Positions 1-5,087 of a stretch of 6,176 nucleotides of DNA are shown piece after piece. Both the position numbers and the translations under genes were made by a program. The notes below the pieces were generated by a model. It saw only the letters and a list, made by a program, of their open reading frames with translations, was not told the DNA's origin and ran no database searches. The DNA is taken from positions 1 through 6,176 of the forward strand of contig JAJZKX010000119.1 in assembly GCA_021850745.1 (NCBI GenBank). The letters run 5' to 3'. This stretch comes from Thermoplasmata archaeon (GTDB lineage: Archaea; Thermoplasmatota; Thermoplasmata; Thermoplasmatales; Thermoplasmataceae). Numbering within the stretch: the stretch's first letter is position 1; every line of letters starts with the position of its first letter.

Positions 1-318
1 CTGAAGAACCCTGGAAATGGAAGGATTTACCGGACTCTGGAGCCAATCCCGGAGGAAACCAGGGTGTGGAGGATCACCTGCTTCTTTGTGGACATGGAAT
101 TCAGGAGAAGAGGTGTGGCAAAATTTGCTCTTTCCAGGGTTCTTCAGAGGATCAGAGAAGCGGGTGGAGGGATTGTTGAGGCATTTCCTGTAACCGGAAC
201 CAAGGCTTACTCGCAGTGGTTCGGCAATGTTTCAATGTACCGTGAAAATGGTTTCACGGAGGTTGCAGTAATCGGCAAAAGCAATGTCCTGATGAGATGC
301 GAAATAAAAGCCCGATGA
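1..318 (+). CDS. GNAT-family N-acetyltransferase (5' end outside window)
   Basis: The frame is open from base 1 to the TGA at 316-318, so this is the last 105 codons of a longer gene; the GTG at 64 lies inside the domain and is not a credible start. GNAT enzymes transfer an acyl group from acetyl-CoA to an amine. Counting from the first base, residues 23-30 (W..TCFFV) form the central beta strand, and RRRGVA at 35-40 is the acetyl-CoA pyrophosphate-binding loop (R/Q-x-x-G-x-G/A). The helix that follows (41-53), the VEAFPV strand at 59-64 and YRENGF at 80-85 are the other expected elements. A CFFV strand, then RRRG, then an E(A/G)YP-like strand resembles a GNAT subgroup of about 170-190 residues that I recall from bacteria and archaea, so some 70-80 N-terminal residues are probably missing. 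The substrate cannot be told. It converges on the MFS transporter gene. Confidence 0.85.
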   Translation: MKNPGNGRIYRTLEPIPEETRVWRITCFFVDMEFRRRGVAKFALSRVLQRIREAGGGIVEAFPVTGTKAYSQWFGNVSMYRENGFTEVAVIGKSNVLMRCEIKAR

Positions 319-405
319 TCATCAGATCAGGATACGATACAGATTTCATATAGTCAGATGCAGAATTTAGCCTTTATGAAGGGAATCCGGCATATTACCG
401 TTAAA
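319..405. other. Convergent spacer between acetyltransferase and transporter
   Basis: These 87 bases separate two converging stop codons. I see no gene, no long T-run on either strand and no convincing hairpin here. Short T-rich patches near 366-375 could help end the rightward transcript, and the transporter transcript meets a TTTTATTT patch (minus strand, about 302-309) only after entering the acetyltransferase gene. Confidence 0.5.
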
Positions 406-1704
406 TTACCTTACGCGTATAGTGCCTCCAGAGGGGGCACCCGCGGGCTGCCTCCTGAGGATCAGGTTATACAGAGACAGAGGCAGGCCTCTGCGTTCCT
501 CCGGTTCTTTAAGCCCGATGAAAAGCAATGAAGACATGAATCTGCCAAAGAAAACCGCAATATAGCCAATCAGAAGAGCCTCTCTAAGATCATAGAAACC
601 CAGAAGGTATTGAAGAAGATAGCCGCCAGAAAGGGCACCGAACAGATACATTATGCCGTTGAATCCATTGATGAGTGAGATATACTCTCCCCTTCCCTGT
701 TCAGGGACTATATCCAGAAGGTATGAGTTCATGACCACATTCTGTATTGAACTGACTATACCACTGTATAACTCAAGAATCAGGAATCCGCCAAAACTGT
801 TGTACAGTGCATACTGAATGGGGATCAGGCTAAGAAGGATGCGGTTTGCAAAGATGAGGGGCGGCCTGTTGATCCTGTCTACGAATTTCCCGAGTATGAA
901 CTGCGAACCCAGAGCGGCCAGGGACGAAGTAACCGTCAGGAATGCAACGTCGGTGAGGGTGAAATTCATCACTGAGACTATGGTTATGGGAAACATTGGC
1001 CAGGCCATTGACCAGAAAAACCCCTGCACATTCATTGCCATGAAATATCTGAAAAATCTGTTCTCGCTTTTCAGGTTCCTCAGCGTGTTTATCAGGCTTT
1101 TCTGTCCGCTGTTTCGCCGCCTCTGTTCCTTTATGCTCATTATCAGAACCAGCGAGATGAAGTAGGAGGATGCGGCCAGATAGAATGGTATCCGGATCTG
1201 GGAGGTAACTTCTCCTGAAAAGGTGAAAGTCATTAGAACAAGGGAAACTATGGTTCCAATGGAACTCAGGTTGTTTATAACAGATAGAAATCTTCCCCTT
1301 GTTGATACTGTGGATGAATCTGCGATCAGGGAGAACCAGTTTACGGTTATCAGGGCAGAAAAGAGAGCGATTACACCGTAAATTATTATCAGTTCCACAG
1401 GAGTCCTCACATATGTGAGAAGAAACCATAGTAATCCGAGAACCCCACCGCCCAGCAACAGGAAAGGCTTGCGCCTTCCCACCCTATCGCTGATTCTGCC
1501 CCAGAGCAGCTGACCTCCATTGTTGACAGAGTTGCTGATGGACTGAAGCCATCCCATCTCAACTGCGCTTGCCCCCAGTAGCACTCCGTAGACACCGATG
1601 AAGGTTGAAGCCGCCGTCGCACCAATGGCGACAACGAATGAGCGCAGAACTATGAAGGTTTTGTTGTCCATCTTAGCCAGTTTTTTCAATCGTAGAGCTA
1701 GCAT
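406..1704 (-). CDS. Major facilitator superfamily (MFS) transporter, 12 TM
   Basis: A 432-residue integral membrane protein of normal MFS length, expected to move a small solute across the cytoplasmic membrane by secondary transport. Hydrophobic stretches fit 12 helices, roughly at 17-43, 47-68, 81-98, 103-125, 138-162, 171-191, 222-247, 253-275, 282-305, 306-331, 342-368 and 374-398. Between helices 2 and 3 lies the MFS motif A, GRISDRVGRRKP (69-80), and the C-terminal half repeats it in weaker form as GKFVDRINRP (272-281). A basic loop (192-218, KEQRRR) joins the halves. The loops before helices 5 and 11 carry similar RG(R/E) patterns (TRGRF at 135-139, GRGEY at 337-341), as expected of a duplicated fold. 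The ATG at 1704 is chosen because AAGGA stands 8 bases upstream; a second ATG at codon 12 has no such site. Substrate unknown; drug or metabolite efflux and nutrient uptake are both possible. Confidence 0.9.
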   Translation of the reverse strand: MLALRLKKLAKMDNKTFIVLRSFVVAIGATAASTFIGVYGVLLGASAVEMGWLQSISNSVNNGGQLLWGRISDRVGRRKPFLLLGGGVLGLLWFLLTYVRTPVELIIIYGVIALFSALITVNWFSLIADSSTVSTRGRFLSVINNLSSIGTIVSLVLMTFTFSGEVTSQIRIPFYLAASSYFISLVLIMSIKEQRRRNSGQKSLINTLRNLKSENRFFRYFMAMNVQGFFWSMAWPMFPITIVSVMNFTLTDVAFLTVTSSLAALGSQFILGKFVDRINRPPLIFANRILLSLIPIQYALYNSFGGFLILELYSGIVSSIQNVVMNSYLLDIVPEQGRGEYISLINGFNGIMYLFGALSGGYLLQYLLGFYDLREALLIGYIAVFFGRFMSSLLFIGLKEPEERRGLPLSLYNLILRRQPAGAPSGGTIRVR

Positions 1705-1712
1705 GGATATAT

Positions 1713-1717
1713 TCCTT
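1713..1717 (-). promoter_or_regulatory. Ribosome binding site of the MFS gene
   Basis: On the minus strand AAGGA lies 8 bases before the ATG at 1704, matching the expected archaeal anti-Shine-Dalgarno pairing. It supports this start over the ATG 11 codons further in, and implies that the transporter mRNA has a 5' leader, unlike several neighbours. Confidence 0.55.
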
Positions 1718-1782
1718 TAGATTGAGACAGTGAGTCAGGAAGATTCCCATGGGTTTCATGATTCAGAAAAGGCTATCTAATC

Positions 1783-1792
1783 TCCTTATATC
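1783..1792. promoter_or_regulatory. TATA-like element between the transporter and HAD genes
   Basis: The stretch CCTTATATCC reads as a TATA-like box on both strands. Rightward, its centre (about 1788) is 23 bases before the HAD start, which would give a nearly leaderless transcript. Leftward (GGATATAAGG), transcription would begin near 1762 and give the transporter mRNA a leader of about 57 bases containing its ribosome binding site. Another A/T-rich candidate for the rightward gene is TATCTAAT at 1774-1781. No other element stands out in the 106-base gap. This is inference from spacing only. Confidence 0.35.
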
Positions 1793-1795
1793 CAC

Positions 1796-1802
1796 AGAGG
1801 GG
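1796..1802 (+). promoter_or_regulatory. Possible ribosome binding site of the HAD gene
   Basis: AGAGGGG sits 8 bases before the ATG at 1811 and resembles a Shine-Dalgarno site. It would be on the mRNA only if transcription begins upstream of about 1796, which disagrees with the TATA-like box at 1783-1792. One of the two readings must be wrong. Confidence 0.4.
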
Positions 1803-1810
1803 TACAGTTT

Positions 1811-2308
1811 ATGAAATGGCTTCTCTTTATGGACCTTGATGGCACACTGTGGGATAATTTGGATGTGTCAAGCTGCAAACTTCCCTTTAAGCCCATTGAT
1901 GGAGACAGAATTTCTGATTCTTCCGGAACCATTATTTCTCTGAACCCCGACTCTCGTGAATTCCTGAAATGGGCCCGTGATGCCGGTGCCATCATCTCAA
2001 CCTGCACCTGGAATGATACTGCCCATGCCATGGGGGCAATAGAGGCCTTCGATTTGAAGAAAGCATTTGACTATTTTCAGATTACCAATGATCCAAGGAA
2101 GGATAAACTCATGAAGGATCTTCTGGAAACACTTCACAGAAAAAAAGTCCATATAGAACATAGGAACATATTTTACCTTGATGACAGAGATATTCACATG
2201 AGTGAGATACGTCACCTGATTCCAGAGATAAATTTCCTCTACATGGGTGTGCATGTTAAGGGACTGGCTAATGCAAGGAAGATTATTTCAGCAAGGCTTA
2301 GTCCTTAG
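1811..2308 (+). CDS. HAD-superfamily phosphatase, MDP-1 (magnesium-dependent phosphatase-1) type
   Basis: A 165-residue cytosolic hydrolase with the HAD motifs in order. Motif I is MDLDGTLWDN (7-16), with D8 the predicted nucleophile that becomes phosphorylated and D10 the acid/base. Motif II is the S63/T64 region of IISTCTWND. The motif III lysine is K97 or K99 in NDPRKDKL, and motif IV is FYLDDRD (121-127) with the Mg-binding D124/D125. The tryptophan after DGTL, the small size, the lack of a large cap domain and the (F/Y)(F/L)DD block match the MDP-1/acid phosphatase (NIF-like) branch. Mammalian MDP-1 acts on phosphotyrosine and on fructosamine-6-phosphates; whether this protein shares those substrates is unknown. 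The start is the only ATG in this frame upstream of motif I. The gene diverges from the transporter and its last 11 bases overlap the end of glpD on the other strand. Confidence 0.85.
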   Translation: MKWLLFMDLDGTLWDNLDVSSCKLPFKPIDGDRISDSSGTIISLNPDSREFLKWARDAGAIISTCTWNDTAHAMGAIEAFDLKKAFDYFQITNDPRKDKLMKDLLETLHRKKVHIEHRNIFYLDDRDIHMSEIRHLIPEINFLYMGVHVKGLANARKIISARLSP

Positions 2309-3671
2309 GGATACCAGACTTGAAACTCTGCAGTTTTGACTCCGCAACCTTCTCAATGGATCGGCCCATATCAAGAGAGTAAACTCTGGAGCCGGTTCGT
2401 CTTCTCAGTATGTCTTCAACTGTAACTGCACATTCCCTCATTATTGCCTGATCCATAATGTCAGAGTCATCTCTGTGGTATTTAATAGCAGGAAGTCCAT
2501 CCGTGACAAGATTACTTCCGCAGTTCCTGTTGAGGAGCTTTGCAACATGTCTTGCGGTTATCCTGAAATCAGTGATTTTCCCGCCCATTATTGAAAGAAC
2601 GCCATATTTCCATATTATCTCAGATTTTCTTGTCACAGAACCAGGATCATCGCCACCCCCATAAAGCGGCCTTATTCCGGTAAAGCAGTATATAACATGA
2701 TCACGATTAAGCGCCGGTATTATCCGTGCCGCACTCTTCACCACATAATCAATTTCATCCTCCTGGCATTTCCAGTCTTCGGATGAACTTGTGAAGGTAT
2801 CTGTTGTACCTATATGGGTCACTTCACCCCTTGGTATGATGAACATCTGCCTTCCGTCAATATGGGAACGAAAAACAACCGCACTGCTCCTCATGTACAG
2901 AGATGAAGGAACGACAATATGGATACCCTTGCTTAGTTTGAACTTCCTATCCCCCTGTCCATTCAGCATTGTGAGTATGTCTCCTGCCCATGGCCCTGCA
3001 GCATTTATCAGAACCTTAGCACTGACGGTGACAGGTTTTCCAGTGGTTAAATCTTCAAGAGATACTTCCCATACTTCCCCAGTCCTTCTGATTTTCCTGA
3101 CAATAGAGTAGTTCACACATACAGCCCCCTGCATCTGTGCAGTAACTATGTTGCTTATGACCAGCAACGCGTCATCGGTGGCCGAATCAAGGTAGCTGAA
3201 ATATCCTCTGATCCCTTTCGGAAACTCCCCATTATTCCTCTGGTACTTTGGGATTTTCAGCTTACCCCCCAGAAGATTATACAGAAACAGGCCAAGACGA
3301 AGAGTCACCTTCCTCCATGAATATTCATCCACAAGAACACTGAAGTCCAGAGGTCGCACAAAATCAACATTCTTCAGAAGATAATTCCTTTCCTTCAGGA
3401 GATTGCGAACTTCCCTGAATTCAAAGCTGGCAAGATACCTCAGGCCGCCATGAATGAGCTTTGACGACCCAGAGCTTGTGCCACCGGCAAAATCACCCTT
3501 ATCGGCCAGAAACACGCTTCTTCCATTAGCGGAGATAAGGTTGCAGATTCCTGCCCCGTTTATACCTCCTCCCACTATAAAAAAATCAAAAACCTTCCCT
3601 GCTGAAGCCCGGATAGATTCCTGACGTGTACGGAGTGAGAACTCAAAGACTGCGGAGTTGGGATCGGTCAT
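2298..3671 (-). CDS. glpD: FAD-dependent glycerol-3-phosphate dehydrogenase
   Basis: A 457-residue flavoenzyme that oxidises sn-glycerol-3-phosphate to dihydroxyacetone phosphate and passes electrons to the membrane quinone pool; it serves glycerol catabolism. The FAD dinucleotide fold is at 31-41 (IVGGGINGAG). It is followed by the family signature from GTSSGSSKLIHGGLRYL (64-80), NAAGPWAG (223-230), GIHIVVP (249-255), TGIRPL (331-336) and MGGKITDFR (362-370). R78/Y79, H251, R334 and K365 align with substrate-site residues described for E. coli GlpD. Compared with that enzyme (501 residues, from memory) it has about 25 extra N-terminal residues, while its C-terminal cap domain lacks about 50 residues between the VTDGLPA strand (389-395) and the closing ECAVTVEDILRRRT block (413-426). 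The start is the first in-frame ATG. No glycerol kinase or facilitator is adjacent. The alternative GlpA subunit is less likely because that usually carries a BFD-like iron-sulfur tail, absent here. Confidence 0.93.
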   Translation of the reverse strand: MTDPNSAVFEFSLRTRQESIRASAGKVFDFFIVGGGINGAGICNLISANGRSVFLADKGDFAGGTSSGSSKLIHGGLRYLASFEFREVRNLLKERNYLLKNVDFVRPLDFSVLVDEYSWRKVTLRLGLFLYNLLGGKLKIPKYQRNNGEFPKGIRGYFSYLDSATDDALLVISNIVTAQMQGAVCVNYSIVRKIRRTGEVWEVSLEDLTTGKPVTVSAKVLINAAGPWAGDILTMLNGQGDRKFKLSKGIHIVVPSSLYMRSSAVVFRSHIDGRQMFIIPRGEVTHIGTTDTFTSSSEDWKCQEDEIDYVVKSAARIIPALNRDHVIYCFTGIRPLYGGGDDPGSVTRKSEIIWKYGVLSIMGGKITDFRITARHVAKLLNRNCGSNLVTDGLPAIKYHRDDSDIMDQAIMRECAVTVEDILRRRTGSRVYSLDMGRSIEKVAESKLQSFKSGIPKD

Positions 3672-3690
3672 GGATCATACCGTTGCTGGA

Positions 3691-3710
3691 TTATTGATAA
3701 GGATATAGAA
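3691..3710 (-). promoter_or_regulatory. Candidate glpD promoter (TATA region)
   Basis: Read on the minus strand, two overlapping A/T-rich boxes precede glpD: TTCTATATCC (3710-3701) and TTATCAATAA (3700-3691). The second is centred 24 bases before the ATG, giving a leaderless mRNA; the first would give a leader of about 8 bases. An A-rich stretch just upstream (AAAAGAA, about 3720-3714) could serve as the TFB-recognition element. Spacing-based inference. Confidence 0.4.
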
Positions 3711-3776
3711 CTGTTCTTTTGCTGAACTGAATGGGGATCCAGCTTCCAGAGTAGTTAAGGCAGGGAAAAACAACGA

Positions 3777-3787
3777 TTTATTATAAT
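3777..3787 (+). promoter_or_regulatory. Promoter of the small membrane protein gene
   Basis: TTTATTATAAT is a good archaeal TATA box centred 23 bases before the ATG at 3805, with a purine/A-rich BRE-like stretch (GGGAAAAAC, 3763-3771) ahead of it. Transcription should begin at or next to the start codon, and no Shine-Dalgarno site is present, so the mRNA is probably leaderless. Confidence 0.55.
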
Positions 3788-3804
3788 CAACGGGATATGG
3801 CTGA

Positions 3805-4230
3805 ATGAACCTGCTTGACACTCTATCCCTAAGCATTCACGGAATATTTGGAGTTCTCTGGGTAGTTTTGGAGTTTGTCCTGATGATATCCGTATTAAGA
3901 TCCGGAGGCAACAGTGCCTCAGGAAGAGGAATAAGAATCGGAATGATGGGTTCCAGAGGATCAGGCGGACTTGCCATAATCCTAGGAATTATACTATTTG
4001 CTCTTCTCTCTTCAGAGTCCAAACTGCCGTCCTTTTCATCCACGAATGGAATCCTTCTTCTAATTGGAGTTGCCCTGGCAATCATTGTTTATGTGGTTTT
4101 GAATGAAGGCTTCCTGTTCAGGAAACTTGCCTCGAAGACCGCAGCTTCTGGCGGCTTGAAGGTGTTATCAGGAATTTCTGCCTTTCTCACTCTAATTGTG
4201 CTGATCCTGATGGTCATCGGAGCCATGTAA
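3805..4230 (+). CDS. Small four-helix membrane protein, function unknown
   Basis: A 141-residue protein I do not recognise. It has four hydrophobic segments, about 9-31, 53-69, 82-105 and 118-140, joined by short loops. The first loop (32-52) is rich in Gly, Ser and Arg (SASGRGIRIGMMGSRGSGG) and is probably cytoplasmic under the positive-inside rule. The first helix begins with a histidine (H12) in an IHGIFGVLW setting, which loosely recalls small four-helix membrane families of the CopD/DUF2269 kind that may bind heme or metal; this is a weak similarity and not an assignment. There is no signal peptide and no soluble domain. The ATG at 3805 fits a leaderless transcript from the TATA box at 3777-3787. 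It diverges from glpD and converges on the HTH regulator, leaving only 13 bases between the stop codons, so it appears to be a single-gene unit. Confidence 0.75.
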   Translation: MNLLDTLSLSIHGIFGVLWVVLEFVLMISVLRSGGNSASGRGIRIGMMGSRGSGGLAIILGIILFALLSSESKLPSFSSTNGILLLIGVALAIIVYVVLNEGFLFRKLASKTAASGGLKVLSGISAFLTLIVLILMVIGAM

Positions 4231-4243
4231 TACAGATCAGAAC

Positions 4244-4597
4244 CTACCCTATTTTTTCAATTATCCTTTCAAAGTTCTCACATATGGATGCCTTTCTTTC
4301 ATAAATCAGACGTTTTAATTCCTCTGGACCATTGCGCCTGAATGTTGCAATTCTACCCCCTCCAGAGAGAGGGGAAATGATTTTGAATACAAACCCCAGA
4401 GATATGAGCTTATCGATCGATCTGAAAACGGTTGTTCTGTTCCTTCCCACCATAACTGCGAGGTCATCCAGAGACAATACCTCACCATTCCCAAGTGTAT
4501 TCAGGATTTCAAGCTCAAGATCATTAAGGGAAAAGAGGCATCCAACAAGATCGGTAAATCCAGCGCCTTTATCAGAGAGACAGCTGAGAGATTTCAT
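4244..4597 (-). CDS. Winged-helix transcriptional regulator (TrmB/MarR-like)
   Basis: A DNA-binding regulator of 117 residues from the ATG at 4597. The fold reads as helix SLNDLELEILNTLG (23-36), helix LDDLAVMVG (43-51), recognition helix NRTTVFRSIDKLISLGFV (53-70), then a wing with SGGGRIATF (78-86) and a C-terminal helix (90-115) suited to dimerisation. The wing pattern followed by a charged helix is common among archaeal TrmB/MarR-like regulators. No ligand domain is present. Cysteines at 6, 20 and 106 could respond to thiol oxidation (inference). The start is uncertain: the frame continues to ATG 4615 and GTG 4633. The extra N-terminus would be hydrophobic (KYLLTMSALLF), odd for such a protein, so 4597 is preferred; yet the best TATA box places transcription start next to the GTG. 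It diverges from the thioredoxin operon, a usual position for a local regulator. Confidence 0.8.
   Translation of the reverse strand: MKSLSCLSDKGAGFTDLVGCLFSLNDLELEILNTLGNGEVLSLDDLAVMVGRNRTTVFRSIDKLISLGFVFKIISPLSGGGRIATFRRNGPEELKRLIYERKASICENFERIIEKIG
4252..4257 (+). terminator. Poly-T terminator of the membrane protein gene
   Basis: Six consecutive T residues follow the stop codon at 4230 by about 21 bases, the kind of tract at which archaeal RNA polymerase stops. It lies inside the 3' coding end of the opposing regulator gene, so the two transcripts would overlap slightly. Confidence 0.45.
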
Positions 4598-4640
4598 AAA
4601 TAGTAAGGCACTCATGGTTAATAGATATTTCACATAGTTT

Positions 4641-4669
4641 GAAATTTCGAATCATTAATAAACGAATTT
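4641..4669. promoter_or_regulatory. Shared divergent promoter/operator of regulator and thioredoxin operon
   Basis: The A/T core TTAATAAA (4655-4662, plus strand) is centred about 26 bases before the thioredoxin ATG at 4684, predicting a leaderless transcript. On the minus strand the same bases read TTTATTAAT and predict initiation near 4632, next to the GTG at 4633. Beside the core are an 8-bp perfect palindrome GAAATTTC (4641-4648), an overlapping TTCGAA (4646-4651), and a CGAAT motif repeated at 4648-4652 and 4663-4667. These are candidate regulator sites. Box positions are seen directly; use as promoter and operator is inferred. Confidence 0.5.
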
Positions 4670-4683
4670 GCAATTCTTGGAGT

Positions 4684-5076
4684 ATGGATAACATAGATAA
4701 GATAAGAGAGAATCTCATGAAGAAGTATATGACCGAACAGAAAACCCCTTCAGACGGAAAGCCTGTCGATCTCACGGATTCAACATTCAATTCCATGGTT
4801 AGTAAGCCAGGAGTTGCTGTGGTGGATTTCTGGGCACCGTGGTGCGGACCCTGCAGATTCGTCTCTCCTGTTGTGGAGGAGCTCGCTAACCAGTATAATG
4901 GAAAGGCCAGATTTGGTAAGGTCAATGTGGATGACAATCCGGCGGTTTCCAGTGAATTCATGATAAGGAGCATTCCAACAATTATGTTCTTCAAGGACGG
5001 AAAAATGTTCGATATGCAGATCGGAGCGGTTCCCAAGCAGATGCTTGAAGCCAAGCTGAAGAAAGCTCTGCAATAA
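4684..5076 (+). CDS. trxA: Thioredoxin
   Basis: A 130-residue cytosolic dithiol/disulfide carrier that reduces protein disulfides. The thioredoxin fold has its active site WCGPC at 53-57 (C54 nucleophile, C57 resolving) preceded by VVDFWAP with the buried D48, the cis-proline in SIPT at P98, and the FFKDGK and IGAVPK strands (102-107, 113-118) before the last helix. The core matches E. coli thioredoxin in order and size (about 108 residues). The extra 22 or so N-terminal residues, MDNIDKIRENLMKKYM, look like a charged amphipathic helix, a leader also seen on other archaeal thioredoxins. The frame is open back to a TTG at 4639, but the ATG at 4684 is chosen because it lies 26 bases after the TATA core and the upstream codons cover the promoter. 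The reductase gene follows after 11 bases and very likely shares its mRNA. Confidence 0.93.
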   Translation: MDNIDKIRENLMKKYMTEQKTPSDGKPVDLTDSTFNSMVSKPGVAVVDFWAPWCGPCRFVSPVVEELANQYNGKARFGKVNVDDNPAVSSEFMIRSIPTIMFFKDGKMFDMQIGAVPKQMLEAKLKKALQ

Positions 5077-5078
5077 GG
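5075..5078 (+). promoter_or_regulatory. Ribosome binding site of the reductase gene
   Basis: AAGG overlaps the thioredoxin stop codon and stands 9 bases before the ATG at 5088. It is only 3 bases before the GTG at 5082, too close, so it decides for the ATG. As an internal operon gene this one would need such a site, in contrast to the leaderless first gene. Confidence 0.5.
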
Positions 5079-5087
5079 CGTGTGAAG

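Noticed and set aside
422..440. GC-rich hairpin (8-bp stem with one G-U, loop of 3) near the 3' end of the transporter gene, possible terminator for the acetyltransferase transcript.
   Set aside because: It lies within the coding end of the transporter, is not followed by a T-run on the plus strand, and has a mismatch when read on the transporter mRNA. It is better explained by the Gly/Pro/Ala-rich C-terminal codons.
830..1429. A 199-codon open frame on the minus strand.
   Set aside because: It lies wholly inside the transporter gene in another frame, and its product is rich in His, Cys and Arg with no domain pattern. The transporter frame has clear MFS motifs.
4631..4680. A SurR-type binding site (GTTnnnAAC) in the regulator/thioredoxin gap.
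   Set aside because: No match to that pattern was found. The nearest, GTTTGAAAT, fails in the second half-site.
4639..4683. TTG at 4639 as the thioredoxin start, adding 15 residues.
   Set aside because: The extra codons cover the TATA core, there is no ribosome binding site for the TTG, and the ATG at 4684 fits a leaderless transcript exactly.
4572..5054. A 160-codon open frame on the minus strand over thioredoxin and the promoter region.
   Set aside because: It is antisense to a thioredoxin with an intact WCGPC site and shows no recognisable motifs; it would also cover the divergent promoter.
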